Shown piece after piece: positions 15,832 through 24,588 of a stretch of 64,000 nucleotides of DNA. The notes below the pieces were generated by a model. It was not told where the DNA came from. It saw only the letters and a program-made list of their open reading frames with translations, and did no database searches. This stretch comes from Paraburkholderia sp. CNPSo 3272 (GTDB lineage Bacteria; Pseudomonadota; Gammaproteobacteria; Burkholderiales; Burkholderiaceae), in NCBI RefSeq assembly GCF_024206495.1, contig NZ_JAMBPQ010000012.1:124001-188000 (forward strand). The letters are read 5' to 3'. Within the stretch, counting starts at the first letter, position 1; every line of letters starts with the position of its first letter. The position numbers were made by a program, and so were the translations under genes.

Positions 15832-16236
15832 TCAAGCCGCCGCGCCAGCCGCCAGCGACGTCACGAACTCGACGACGACACCCGGCGCGAGCGCAACGAA
15901 CAACTGCACTTCCTCGCTCGCAGGCACCTCTGCCAGCTGGTACGGCACGCGATGCGCGGCCAGCCGTTCGACGAGTGCGCGCCATTCAATACCGGGGGCC
16001 ACGCGAAACGCCACGTGGTCGATGCGCGGCGCCACGGGCGCAGGCGCTCCGCCTGCCAACCGCGCGGACTCGGTCGCCTCGACCAGATGGATGACCGGGC
16101 GGCCGTTCGCGTAGAGCCAGTGGCCGTCCACGCGAAACGGCGGACGCGGGCCGTCTTCGAGGCCGACGATGTCGCAAAAGAAGCGGCATGCGCCTTCGAG
16201 ATCGGGCGTGACGAGGGTGACGTGATCGAGTTGCAT
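15832..16236 (-). CDS. VOC-superfamily (glyoxalase/bleomycin-resistance-like) protein
   Basis: A 134-residue cytoplasmic protein with the paired beta-alpha-beta-beta-beta modules of the VOC fold. The first half starts LDHVTLVTPDLEGACRFFCDIVG, the second IDHVAFRVAPGIEWRALVERL. Candidate metal ligands are His4, the His in PVIHLVEA, His in IDHVAF and Glu in VVVEFV. It could be a lyase, dioxygenase or binding protein. It precedes the MFS gene on the same strand and is divergent from a LysR gene, which suggests a joint role in resistance or metabolite handling. Confidence 0.8.
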   Translation of the reverse strand: MQLDHVTLVTPDLEGACRFFCDIVGLEDGPRPPFRVDGHWLYANGRPVIHLVEATESARLAGGAPAPVAPRIDHVAFRVAPGIEWRALVERLAAHRVPYQLAEVPASEEVQLFVALAPGVVVEFVTSLAAGAAA

Positions 16237-16315
16237 GGCGTGCGGGCCGAAAAGGTTGTCCTGAAAACACGCGCATTGTCGTGGCTACGCTCGAATTTGA
16301 TAATTGGCGTAGCAT

Positions 16316-16330
16316 TTGAATCATTTTCAA
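16316..16330. promoter_or_regulatory. LysR-type box (TTGAA-N5-TTCAA) in the divergent interval
   Basis: A 15-bp inverted repeat, TTGAATCATTTTCAA, that contains the T-N11-A pattern of LysR-family binding sites. It lies 19 bases before the LysR gene and in the AT-rich interval between it and the divergent VOC-MFS unit. The likely ligand-binding regulator is the adjacent LysR protein. Confidence 0.5.
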
Positions 16331-16349
16331 TTGATTTCTAATAATCGCG

Positions 16350-17333
16350 ATGGACAACCTCGGTGACGTGCGCCTGTTCGTGGAGGCGGCACGCCTCGGC
16401 AGCCTTTCCGCCGCGGGCCGCAAGCTCGGCCTCACGCCCGCGGCGGCCAGCGCCCGGCTCGCGCGGCTCGAAGCGGAACTGCGTGCGCGTCTATTCGACC
16501 GCACCACCCGCCAGCTGCGCCTCACCGACGAAGGCCGCCTCTATCTCACCTGCAGCGAGCACGCGCTGCGCTCGCTCGACGACGCCAAGGCGGCCTTGCA
16601 GGAGGGCCAGAACGCGGTGCGCGGCAAGGTGCGCATTTCGGCGACCTCCGATTTCGGCCGCAATCTGCTGATGACCTGGCTCGACGAATTCCGCGCCATC
16701 TATCCCGACGTGCGTTTCGCGCTGATGCTGACCGACTCGCTCTCGAATCTCGTGCTTGAGGACATCGATCTCGCGATCCGTTTCGGCACGCCGCAGGACA
16801 GCTCACTCGTGGCGCGCTGGCTCGCGCCGAACCGCCGTGTGCTGTGCGCCTCGCCCGAGTACCTCGCGCGCTGCGGCGAGCCGCGGGAGCCGAACGATCT
16901 GGCTCTTTTCGACTGCATCGTGATCGGCTCGGCGGCGGGGCCGGTGAACGAATGGCGCTTCACGCGCGGCAACGGATCGCAGGCCGAAACGCAGACCTAC
17001 ACCGTGCCGCTCGACGGCGCGCTCGAATCCACGGATGGCGAAGTCGCGCGCCAGTGGGCGCTGTGCGGCTACGGCCTCGCGGTGAAGTCGATCTGGGATG
17101 TCGCGGACGATCTGCGCGCCGGGCGGCTCAAGACCGTGATGTCCGAGTGGCGCTACCCCGACGCGCCGCTGCACGCGCTTTACCACCGCAACCGCTTTCT
17201 GGCGCCGCGCGTGCGGGCGCTGCTCGATTTCCTCACCGAGCGTTTCGCACAGACTTCGGGCGAACTGGAGGCGCTCGTCCCCTGCGCGGAGACGGCCGAA
17301 GCGACGCAAAGCCGCAGACGCAAACGGATATAA
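16350..17333 (+). CDS. LysR-family transcriptional regulator
   Basis: A 327-residue LTTR. Residues 1-60 are the winged helix-turn-helix (VRLFVEAARLGSLSAAGRKL, then LTPAAASARLARLEAEL and TRQLRLTDEG). Residues about 90-295 are the effector-binding domain, starting GKVRISATSDFGRNLL, in the style of the CrgA/DhcR-like subgroup. The tail after residue 300 is charged. It is divergent from the VOC-MFS pair, the classical arrangement for regulation of the neighbours, with a candidate box at 16316-16330. The inducer is unknown. Confidence 0.9.
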   Translation: MDNLGDVRLFVEAARLGSLSAAGRKLGLTPAAASARLARLEAELRARLFDRTTRQLRLTDEGRLYLTCSEHALRSLDDAKAALQEGQNAVRGKVRISATSDFGRNLLMTWLDEFRAIYPDVRFALMLTDSLSNLVLEDIDLAIRFGTPQDSSLVARWLAPNRRVLCASPEYLARCGEPREPNDLALFDCIVIGSAAGPVNEWRFTRGNGSQAETQTYTVPLDGALESTDGEVARQWALCGYGLAVKSIWDVADDLRAGRLKTVMSEWRYPDAPLHALYHRNRFLAPRVRALLDFLTERFAQTSGELEALVPCAETAEATQSRRRKRI

Positions 17334-17372
17334 TGTCGGATTGCGCAGAAAGCGATCCGCGGCCGCATACGC

Positions 17373-17402
17373 ATTGGCAAACATTGGCGAATATTGGCCA
17401 AT
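17373..17402. repeat. Phased ATTGGC repeats before miaB
   Basis: ATTGGC occurs at 17373, 17383 and 17393, exactly 10 bases apart, and the last copy forms the palindrome ATTGGCCAAT. The block lies in the 291-base interval between the LysR gene and miaB. It could be helically phased binding sites in the miaB promoter or a simple repeat. Confidence 0.75.
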
Positions 17403-17624
17403 GCGGCAGCACCGGCAAAAAGCGAAAAAGAAGTGAAAAGCAACGCGGAACGTCCCCAACGCATCGCCAGAAACAGGATGCCATCGCCGGTCTGATAGCC
17501 GGTCTCCCCGCATCCCGATTCGGCCCCCATAAAACACCGTAGTCCTGACGTGCAGACCGTGCATCACGCGCGCGCATCAAGCGGACGACGCCCCCAGGTC
17601 AACCACTGCGAACGGCGAAACCCG

Positions 17625-18998
17625 ATGACCAAGAAAGTTTATGTAAAGACCTTTGGCTGCCAGATGAACGAGTACGACTCCGACAAGATGGTCGACGTAC
17701 TCGGCGCCGCCGAAGGTCTCGTGAAGACAGACACCCCCGAAGACGCGGACTTCATTCTCTTCAACACCTGCTCGGTGCGCGAAAAGGCGCAGGAGAAGGT
17801 CTTCTCCGACCTCGGCCGCGTGCGCGAGTTGAAGGAAGCGAACCCGAACCTGCTGATCGGCGTAGGCGGCTGTGTGGCGAGCCAGGAAGGCGCGGCGATC
17901 GTCGCGCGCGCGCCGTACGTGGACCTCGTGTTCGGCCCGCAAACGCTGCACCGCCTGCCGCAGATGATCGACGCGCGCCGCGCCTCGGGCCGCGCGCAGG
18001 TGGACATCTCCTTCCCCGAAATCGAGAAGTTCGACCATCTGCCGCCCGCGCGCGTGGAAGGCCCGAGCGCGTTCGTCTCGATCATGGAAGGCTGCTCGAA
18101 ATACTGCAGCTACTGCGTCGTGCCCTACACGCGCGGCGAGGAAGTCTCGCGTCCGCTCGACGACGTGCTCACCGAAATCGCGGGCCTTGCCGACCAGGGC
18201 GTGCGTGAAGTCACGCTGCTCGGCCAGAACGTCAACGCCTATCGTGGCGCATTGACGGCCGGCGCGCACGACGTCGCCGACTTCGCCACGTTGATCGAAT
18301 ACGTCGCCGAAATCCCCGGCATCGAGCGCATCCGCTACACGACTTCGCACCCGAAGGAATTCACGCAGCGCCTGGTCGACACCTACGCGAAGGTGCCCAA
18401 GCTCGTGAGCCATCTGCATCTGCCGGTTCAGCACGGCTCGGACCGCGTGCTCATGGCGATGAAGCGCGGCTACACCGTGCTCGAGTACAAGTCGATCATT
18501 CGCAAGCTGCGCGCGATCCGCCCGGACCTGTCGCTCTCCACGGACTTCATCGTCGGCTTCCCCGGCGAGACCGAGGAGGACTTCCAGAAGATGATGGCGC
18601 TCGTCGAAGAGATGAGCTACGACACGAGTTTCTCGTTCATCTACAGCCCTCGCCCGGGCACGCCCGCCGCGAATCTCGAAGACGACACGCCGCGCGAGGT
18701 GAAGCTCAAGCGCCTGCAGCACCTGCAGGCCACGATCGAAGAGAACGTGGCGCGCATCAGCCAGTCGATGGTCGGCCAAGTCGAGCGCATTCTCGTGGAA
18801 GGCCCTTCGCGCAAGGATCCGAGCGAACTCTCGGGCCGCACGCAGAACAACCGTGTGGTGAACTTCCCGGCGCCGCTCGCTTCGCACGCTCGCCTGATCG
18901 GCCAGATGATCGACGTGAAGATCAACCACGCGTACCCGCACTCGCTGCGCGGCGAACTCGTGCTCGCGCACGAAGACGCTTCGACGCTCGCGCATTAA
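17625..18998 (+). CDS. miaB: tRNA-2-methylthio-N6-dimethylallyladenosine synthase
   Basis: A 457-residue radical-SAM methylthiotransferase that adds the 2-methylthio group to i6A37 of tRNAs reading UNN codons. The N-terminal cluster cysteines are Cys12, Cys49 and Cys83, and the radical-SAM triad is Cys157, Cys161 and Cys164 (CSKYCSYC). The last 65 residues form a TRAM RNA-binding domain. ATG 17625 gives the family N-terminus MTKKVYVKTFGCQMN; an upstream in-frame start at 17550 lacks support. It heads the conserved miaB-phoH-ybeY-corC-lnt series. Confidence 0.96.
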   Translation: MTKKVYVKTFGCQMNEYDSDKMVDVLGAAEGLVKTDTPEDADFILFNTCSVREKAQEKVFSDLGRVRELKEANPNLLIGVGGCVASQEGAAIVARAPYVDLVFGPQTLHRLPQMIDARRASGRAQVDISFPEIEKFDHLPPARVEGPSAFVSIMEGCSKYCSYCVVPYTRGEEVSRPLDDVLTEIAGLADQGVREVTLLGQNVNAYRGALTAGAHDVADFATLIEYVAEIPGIERIRYTTSHPKEFTQRLVDTYAKVPKLVSHLHLPVQHGSDRVLMAMKRGYTVLEYKSIIRKLRAIRPDLSLSTDFIVGFPGETEEDFQKMMALVEEMSYDTSFSFIYSPRPGTPAANLEDDTPREVKLKRLQHLQATIEENVARISQSMVGQVERILVEGPSRKDPSELSGRTQNNRVVNFPAPLASHARLIGQMIDVKINHAYPHSLRGELVLAHEDASTLAH

Positions 18999-19042
18999 TC
19001 GGCGCGTCCCACGTCCCAGGAATTCAGGAGTTCAGAGACACC

Positions 19043-20176
19043 TTGAAGCCCAATCAGCAGCATCTGGAATTCACCGCGCCGCGCGACGACAACGCGCGGC
19101 TCGCCAACCTCTGCGGCCCGCTCGACGAAAACCTGCGCCAGATCGAGCAAGCGCTCGACGTGACGCTCGCGCGGCGCGGCCATCGCATCACCATCCGCGG
19201 GCGTGGCGCCAAGCTGGCACTTGCGGCGCTCGAAAACTTCTACAACCAGGCGCGCGATCCGCTCTCCGTCGACGACATTCAGCTCGCGCTCGTCGAGGCC
19301 CGGCACCCTGCGAACTTCGGCAGCAACTCGGCGAACGATCCGCGCGGCAACGGCAACGGCGGCGTGCGCGGCAATGTGAACGGCGGCAACAGCGGCGGCA
19401 ACGACGCCGCCGAGATCGACCCGCGCTTTCGCGGCGACCCCGATCATCCGTTCGACGAGCCCGCGGGCGAAGGCGTCGATGTCGAGGAGCTGGGCCCGAA
19501 GCTCTACACGCGCCGTGCCGACCTGCGCGGCCGCACGCCTGCGCAGCGCGAGTATCTAAAGCAGATCATTTCGCACGACGTGACGTTCGGCATCGGGCCC
19601 GCGGGCACCGGCAAGACCTATCTCGCCGTGGCCTGCGCCGTGGACGCGCTCGAGCGCGACCAGGTCAAGCGCATCGTGCTCACGCGTCCGGCCGTGGAAG
19701 CGGGCGAGCGTCTTGGCTTCCTGCCCGGCGATCTGTCGCAGAAGGTCGATCCGTACCTGCGTCCGCTGTACGACGCGCTTTATGATCTGCTCGGCTTCGA
19801 CAAGACCGCGAAAATGTTCGAGCGCCAGATGATCGAAATCGCGCCGCTCGCCTACATGCGCGGGCGCACACTCAATCACGCGTTCATCATTCTCGACGAG
19901 GCGCAGAACACCACGCCCGAGCAGATGAAGATGTTCCTCACGCGTATCGGCTTCGGCTCGAAGGCGGTCGTGACCGGCGACACCACGCAGATCGACTTGC
20001 CGCGCGGCCACAAGAGCGGCCTGATCGAAGCGCAGCATGTGCTCAAGGACGTGCGCGGCATCGCCGTCACGCACTTCACGAGCGCCGACGTCGTGCGCCA
20101 TCCGCTCGTCGCGCGTATCGTCGAGGCGTATGACGCGCACTCGAAAAAGGACGAAGGCGTTGGCGACGCGCGCTAA
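19043..20176 (+). CDS. ybeZ: PhoH-like ATPase (YbeZ type)
   Basis: A 377-residue P-loop ATPase partnered with YbeY in rRNA maturation and RNA quality control. Walker A is GPAGTGKT at 185-192, and Walker B LDEAQNTT near 285. The N-terminal domain (about residues 1-90) resembles a small RNA-binding KH-like fold. A Gly/Asn-rich low-complexity insert (about residues 93-128) separates it from the ATPase domain and is not part of the core fold. TTG 19043 is taken as the start, with AGGAG 12 bases upstream and no ATG nearby. Its stop overlaps the ybeY start by one base (TAATG), indicating translational coupling. Confidence 0.92.
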   Translation: MKPNQQHLEFTAPRDDNARLANLCGPLDENLRQIEQALDVTLARRGHRITIRGRGAKLALAALENFYNQARDPLSVDDIQLALVEARHPANFGSNSANDPRGNGNGGVRGNVNGGNSGGNDAAEIDPRFRGDPDHPFDEPAGEGVDVEELGPKLYTRRADLRGRTPAQREYLKQIISHDVTFGIGPAGTGKTYLAVACAVDALERDQVKRIVLTRPAVEAGERLGFLPGDLSQKVDPYLRPLYDALYDLLGFDKTAKMFERQMIEIAPLAYMRGRTLNHAFIILDEAQNTTPEQMKMFLTRIGFGSKAVVTGDTTQIDLPRGHKSGLIEAQHVLKDVRGIAVTHFTSADVVRHPLVARIVEAYDAHSKKDEGVGDAR

Positions 20177-20670
20177 TGCCGCCGCCTTCGTCGCATAGCT
20201 TTAGCCCCATGCCCCGCGCACCGAAACTCAAACTGACTGTGCAGTTCCCCGCCGCGAAGGCGTTCCCCGAGCACAAGGCAGCGCTGCCCCGCGCCACCGT
20301 GGCGGCGTGGCTCAAGGCCGCGCTGTTCGCGGACGCGGAACTGGCCGTGCGCTTCGTCGACGCCGAGGAAGGCCGCACGCTGAACCGCACGTATCGCGGC
20401 AAGGACTACGCGACCAACGTGCTCACCTTCGCCTATGCGCAGAGCGAGGACGACCCGGTCACGGGCGATCTGGTCCTGTGCTGCCCCGTGGTGGAAAAGG
20501 AAGCCGCCGAGCAGGGCAAGCCGCTCGCCGCGCACTACGCGCATCTGCTCGTGCACGGCGCGCTGCACGCGCAGGGCTACGATCATGAAGACGAGACCGA
20601 AGCCGAAGAAATGGAAGGCATCGAGACCGAGGTGCTCAACTCGCTAGGCTTTCCCGATCCGTACAAGTAA
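20176..20670 (+). CDS. ybeY: Endoribonuclease YbeY, rRNA maturation factor
   Basis: A 164-residue metal-dependent endoribonuclease needed for 16S rRNA 3' end processing and late ribosome quality control. The zinc site HGALHAQGYDH is at residues 127-137, and the preceding NVLTF segment is the family's typical strand. The start at 20176 overlaps the phoH stop (TAATG); a second ATG at 20209 is in frame and would remove 11 residues of poorly conserved N-terminus, so the true start is not certain. Confidence 0.93.
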   Translation: MPPPSSHSFSPMPRAPKLKLTVQFPAAKAFPEHKAALPRATVAAWLKAALFADAELAVRFVDAEEGRTLNRTYRGKDYATNVLTFAYAQSEDDPVTGDLVLCCPVVEKEAAEQGKPLAAHYAHLLVHGALHAQGYDHEDETEAEEMEGIETEVLNSLGFPDPYK

Positions 20671-20679
20671 GCCCCCGCC

Positions 20680-21369
20680 ATGAACGACAAACGCACGCCC
20701 GATTTCGCCGAACCCTCAGCACTGCCCGAGGCGGGCGATGCGAGCGTGCCCTGCCCCGGCTACCCGCCGGTGCTCGGCGAGTCGCGGCTCCTGAGCGAGG
20801 ACGAGTTGGCCGCCTCGCTCGCCTGCACGCTGAAAGCGCGAGGCTGGGACGGCGCGAGCGACATGTGGCTGTTCGGCTATGGCTCGCTGATCTGGAACCC
20901 AGGACTGCCCACCGTCGAGAACGTGCGTTCGCGCGTGCACGGCTACCATCGCGGGCTGTACCTGTGGTCGCGCGTGAACCGCGGCACGCCCGAGCAGCCC
21001 GGCCTCGTGCTCGCGCTCGACCGCGGCGGCTCGTGCGCGGGCGTCGCGTTCCGCCTTGCGGCAGAAGGCGTGATGCCGCACCTCGAAGCGCTCTGGCGCC
21101 GCGAGATGCCGATGGGCTCATACCGCCCCGCCTGGCTGCCCTGCGTGCTCGCGGACGGCCGCCGCGTCGACGCGCTCGCATTCGTCATGCGCCGCGATGT
21201 GGCGTCTTACACCGGCAAACTTTCCGAAGCCACGGTGCGCACCGTGTTCGGCTGCGCGTCTGGCCGCTACGGCACGACGCTCGACTACGTGCGCCGCACC
21301 GTCGACGCGCTGCGCGAGAGCGGCATGCGCGACCGCGCGCTCGAGCGGCTGCTTGCGCGCTGCGCCTGA
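20680..21369 (+). CDS. chaC: ChaC-type glutathione-specific gamma-glutamylcyclotransferase
   Basis: A 229-residue cytoplasmic enzyme of the ChaC family, which cleaves glutathione to 5-oxoproline and Cys-Gly. The signature FGYGSLIW is at residues 65-72, and Glu142 in the RREMPMGSY segment fits the catalytic acid. It starts 9 bases after the ybeY stop, so it is probably co-translated with the ribosome-maturation genes. In Escherichia coli this position in the miaB-ybeZYX-lnt series is empty, so the gene is an insertion relative to that order. No stress-linked promoter was recognised. Confidence 0.88.
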   Translation: MNDKRTPDFAEPSALPEAGDASVPCPGYPPVLGESRLLSEDELAASLACTLKARGWDGASDMWLFGYGSLIWNPGLPTVENVRSRVHGYHRGLYLWSRVNRGTPEQPGLVLALDRGGSCAGVAFRLAAEGVMPHLEALWRREMPMGSYRPAWLPCVLADGRRVDALAFVMRRDVASYTGKLSEATVRTVFGCASGRYGTTLDYVRRTVDALRESGMRDRALERLLARCA

Positions 21370-21560
21370 GGTCGGCGTAACGGGTGACGTCACTGCGCGC
21401 CGCTTTTTCGTCCGCCGGGCGGCCACGCCGCATCTGCGTTAGGATGGATCTGCCGGTGTGTGTCCAATGTGTGGCATTACACGGTCGCGCCACAGGCATG
21501 TTGTATCCTTAACCCTCCGCAACAGCGCGCCCTGCCCCCAGCGGCAAAGGGCGCACCATC

Positions 21561-22454
21561 ATGAACGACTCTTATCCCAGTCGACGCCAGACCGACAAAC
21601 CGCAGGAAAAGCGCTCCCTACTCGAGCGGCTGACCGACTTCATCTCGCCCGAGCCCGACTCGCGCAGCGAGCTTCTCGAAATCCTCCAGGACGCGCACGC
21701 GCGCAACCTGATCGACGCCGATTCGCTTTCGATGATCGAAGGCGTGTTCCAGGTGTCCGAGCTTTGCGCGCGCGACATCATGATCCCGCGCGCCCAGATG
21801 GACGCGATCAACATCGCCGAAAGTCCTGACGAATTCATTCCGTACGTGCTGGAGAAAGCGCACTCGCGCTACCCCGTGTACGACGGCAACCGCGACAACG
21901 TGATCGGCGTGCTGCTCGCCAAAGATCTGCTGCGCTACTACGCCGAGGAGGAATTCGACGTGCGCGGCATGCTGCGCCCGGCCGTGTTCATCCCCGAGTC
22001 CAAGCGCCTGAACGTGCTGCTGCACGACTTTCGCCAGAACCGCAATCACATCGCCATTGTCGTGGACGAATACGGCGGCGTGGCCGGCCTCATCACGATC
22101 GAGGACGTGCTGGAGCAGATCGTGGGCGACATCGAGGACGAGTACGACTTCGACGAGGAAAGCGGCAACATCATCGCCTCGCCCGACGGGCGGTTCCGCG
22201 TGCGCGCGCTCACCGAAATCGAGCAGTTCAACGAGGCGTTCGGTACCCATTACTCCGATGAAGAAGTCGATACGATCGGCGGCTTCGTCACGAATCATTT
22301 CGGGCACGTGCCGCATCGCGGGGAGAAGGTGCGCATCGACGACCTGATCTTCGAGGTGCTGCGCGCCGACGCGCGCCAGGTTCACATGCTGCTGGTACGG
22401 CGCGACCCGATGGCCGGCCAGCGCGAAGCCGCGTTGCAGCCGCCGGGCACCTGA
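21561..22454 (+). CDS. corC: CorC/YbeX, CBS-domain Mg/Co efflux-associated protein
   Basis: A 297-residue soluble protein of the CorC/HlyC family that binds Mg-ATP and affects Mg/Co efflux and ribosome metabolism. Two CBS motifs span about residues 65-190 (MIPRAQMDAI, SRYPVYDGNRDNVIGVLLAKDL, IAIVVDEYGGVAGLITIEDVLEQIVGDIEDE is split over the second). Residues about 205-285 form the CorC-HlyC C-terminal domain with TIGGFVTNHFGHVP. It follows chaC by 191 bases. A strong terminator ends this part, before lnt. Confidence 0.93.
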   Translation: MNDSYPSRRQTDKPQEKRSLLERLTDFISPEPDSRSELLEILQDAHARNLIDADSLSMIEGVFQVSELCARDIMIPRAQMDAINIAESPDEFIPYVLEKAHSRYPVYDGNRDNVIGVLLAKDLLRYYAEEEFDVRGMLRPAVFIPESKRLNVLLHDFRQNRNHIAIVVDEYGGVAGLITIEDVLEQIVGDIEDEYDFDEESGNIIASPDGRFRVRALTEIEQFNEAFGTHYSDEEVDTIGGFVTNHFGHVPHRGEKVRIDDLIFEVLRADARQVHMLLVRRDPMAGQREAALQPPGT

Positions 22455-22486
22455 CGCAGTAAGAGCGCTCCGCCTCTGCGCAGACG

Positions 22487-22512
22487 ACGCCAGCCTTCCG
22501 GCTGGCGTTTTT
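22487..22512 (+). terminator. Intrinsic terminator between corC and lnt
   Basis: ACGCCAGCC (22487-22495) pairs with GGCTGGCGT (22500-22508) across a TTCC loop, followed by five T. It implies that lnt, 140 bases on, has its own promoter or relies on read-through. Confidence 0.9.
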
Positions 22513-22651
22513 GCGTGGGAGCACGGCGGAGCTTCGATCCGTCCCCTGGAGACCATCCCGGTACCGTCGCACGAAAGTGCTATCGTTGCGCTCGTCGCGC
22601 AGTCCGCGCTCGCGCTTTTCAGCGCGCTTTCCATCGCATTCCACGCACCGC

Positions 22652-24340
22652 ATGGCCGAACCGATCGATACCCGCACGCACACCGAGACGCGCGCGAGCG
22701 AAACCACCAACGGCGCCGCGCGCCGCGCGCTGCCCTTCTGGCACTATCTCGCCGCCGCCGCGCTGGGCGCGCTCAACACGCTGTCGTTCGCGCCCACGCC
22801 GCACGGCGGCTGGCTCGCCATTGCGATCTTTGCGCTGTTCTACTTCTGGCTCACGCGCACCACCGGCTGGAAGAGCGCGCTCTTCACGGGCTGGGCGTTC
22901 GGCTTCGGCAACTTCGTGAGCGGCGTGTGGTGGCTCTACGTGAGCATGCACTTCTACGGCGGCATGCCCGCGGTACTCGCGGGCGCCGCGCTCGTGCTGT
23001 TCTCGCTTTATCTCGGTCTGTATCCGGCGCTCGCCGCGCTCATCTGGTCGTTTTGCGCGGGACACGCGAAGAATGGACGCAGCGGCGAGTTGCCGTTCTC
23101 GCCCACGTGGCACGGCGCCTTCGCATTCGCGAGTGCGTGGGCGCTCGGCGAATGGGCGCGCGGCTACGTGTTCACCGGCTTTCCCTGGCTTTCGAGCGGC
23201 TACGCGCAAGTGGACGGTCCGCTCGCCGGTTTTGCGCCGATCGTGGGCGTCTATGGCGTGGGCTGGGTGCTCGCGCTCGTCGCGGCGCTCATCGCGCAAG
23301 CGGTTTTGCGTGCAAGCGACGTGAAGGGGCGCGTCGCGTCGCCCCGGCGCGGCGCAGTGGCGACGCCGGCGCTGCTTGCTCTCGCCGTGATCGCCGCCGG
23401 CCTGCTGCTTTCGCTAGTCTCGTGGACGCAACCCTCCGGCACGCCGCTCAACGTAAGGCTGCTGCAAGGCAACGTCAAGCAGGACATGAAGTTCTCCGAG
23501 CAGGGCATGATCGACGCCCTCAACGAATTCCAGAAGCTGATCACAGAAAAGCCCGCCGATCTCGTCGTCACCCCCGAAACCGCGGTGCCGGTGCTCGTGC
23601 AGGAAATTCCCCAGAAGTTCGGCCGCGATGTCCGCGCCTTCGCCGACGGCACCAATACGGCCATCCTGTTCGGCGCAGTGGGCGGCACGATCACGTCCGA
23701 TGGCCGCGTGATCGACTACACCAACAGCCTCTTCGGCATCACGCCGGGCCAGAACGGCCTCTATCGCTATGACAAGCATCACCTCGTGCCCTTCGGCGAA
23801 TTCGTGCCCTGGGGCTTCCGCTGGTTCGTCAATCTCATGAACATCCCGCTCGGCGACTTCGCGCGCGGGGCGCCCGTGCAGCCGCCCTTGCGCGTGCACG
23901 GTGAGCTCGTGGCGGTGAACATCTGCTACGAGGACATCTTTGGCGAGGAGATCGCGCGCACCGTGCGCGAGAGCCCGACCTCGCCGGGCATCCTCATCAA
24001 CTCGACGAACCTGGCGTGGTTCGGCGACACCATCGCGCTCGACCAGCACCTGCAGATTGCGCGCATGCGTTCGCTCGAAACCGGCCGCCCGATGCTGCGC
24101 GCGACCAACACGGGCGCCACGGCCGCCATCGACGCGAAAGGCCGCGTGATCGCGCGCCTGCCCACGTTCACGGTGGGCTCGCTCGACGTAAAGGTGGAAG
24201 GCACGAGCGGCTTCACGCCCTACGTGACGAGCGGCAACAACACGGTGATCGCCATGTCGTTGCTGCTGCTGGCGCTCGGCTTTGCGTTCGGACCGGCCTT
24301 CAAGGGCGCGAAAGCGCGCAAGCCGGCCAACGGAACATAA
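22652..24340 (+). CDS. lnt: Apolipoprotein N-acyltransferase
   Basis: A 562-residue inner-membrane enzyme that N-acylates the lipidated Cys of apolipoproteins, the last step of lipoprotein maturation. The N-terminal 240 residues hold about seven hydrophobic helices. The periplasmic nitrilase-like domain carries the triad Glu309 (TPETAVP), Lys375 (DKHHLVPFGEF) and Cys425 (NICYEDIFG). ATG 22652 is chosen; the frame opens at 22511 but that part lies over the terminator. It is longer than Escherichia coli Lnt (512), mainly because of loops and N-terminal residues. Confidence 0.95.
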   Translation: MAEPIDTRTHTETRASETTNGAARRALPFWHYLAAAALGALNTLSFAPTPHGGWLAIAIFALFYFWLTRTTGWKSALFTGWAFGFGNFVSGVWWLYVSMHFYGGMPAVLAGAALVLFSLYLGLYPALAALIWSFCAGHAKNGRSGELPFSPTWHGAFAFASAWALGEWARGYVFTGFPWLSSGYAQVDGPLAGFAPIVGVYGVGWVLALVAALIAQAVLRASDVKGRVASPRRGAVATPALLALAVIAAGLLLSLVSWTQPSGTPLNVRLLQGNVKQDMKFSEQGMIDALNEFQKLITEKPADLVVTPETAVPVLVQEIPQKFGRDVRAFADGTNTAILFGAVGGTITSDGRVIDYTNSLFGITPGQNGLYRYDKHHLVPFGEFVPWGFRWFVNLMNIPLGDFARGAPVQPPLRVHGELVAVNICYEDIFGEEIARTVRESPTSPGILINSTNLAWFGDTIALDQHLQIARMRSLETGRPMLRATNTGATAAIDAKGRVIARLPTFTVGSLDVKVEGTSGFTPYVTSGNNTVIAMSLLLLALGFAFGPAFKGAKARKPANGT

Positions 24341-24588
24341 GCCGCGCGCAAAGCACACGAAACCTCGCGCTGACGACGCAACCGCACCGCTGCCGGCCGC
24401 CCGAACCCCATCAAGGTCTCAAGGCTCCGGCAATCCGGTAAAATTCAACGTTTTAGCACCTGGCCGCCTCGGCCCGGGCCACGCAAGGGGAAGGGGCAAG
24501 GCGGAGCATCGCCGCCCCGCCGGCGCGCTCGCCTGGCTCCGGCCGCCGCATTCCGCCCCCGAAAGCCCGAAAGACACTGCAGGCACAC

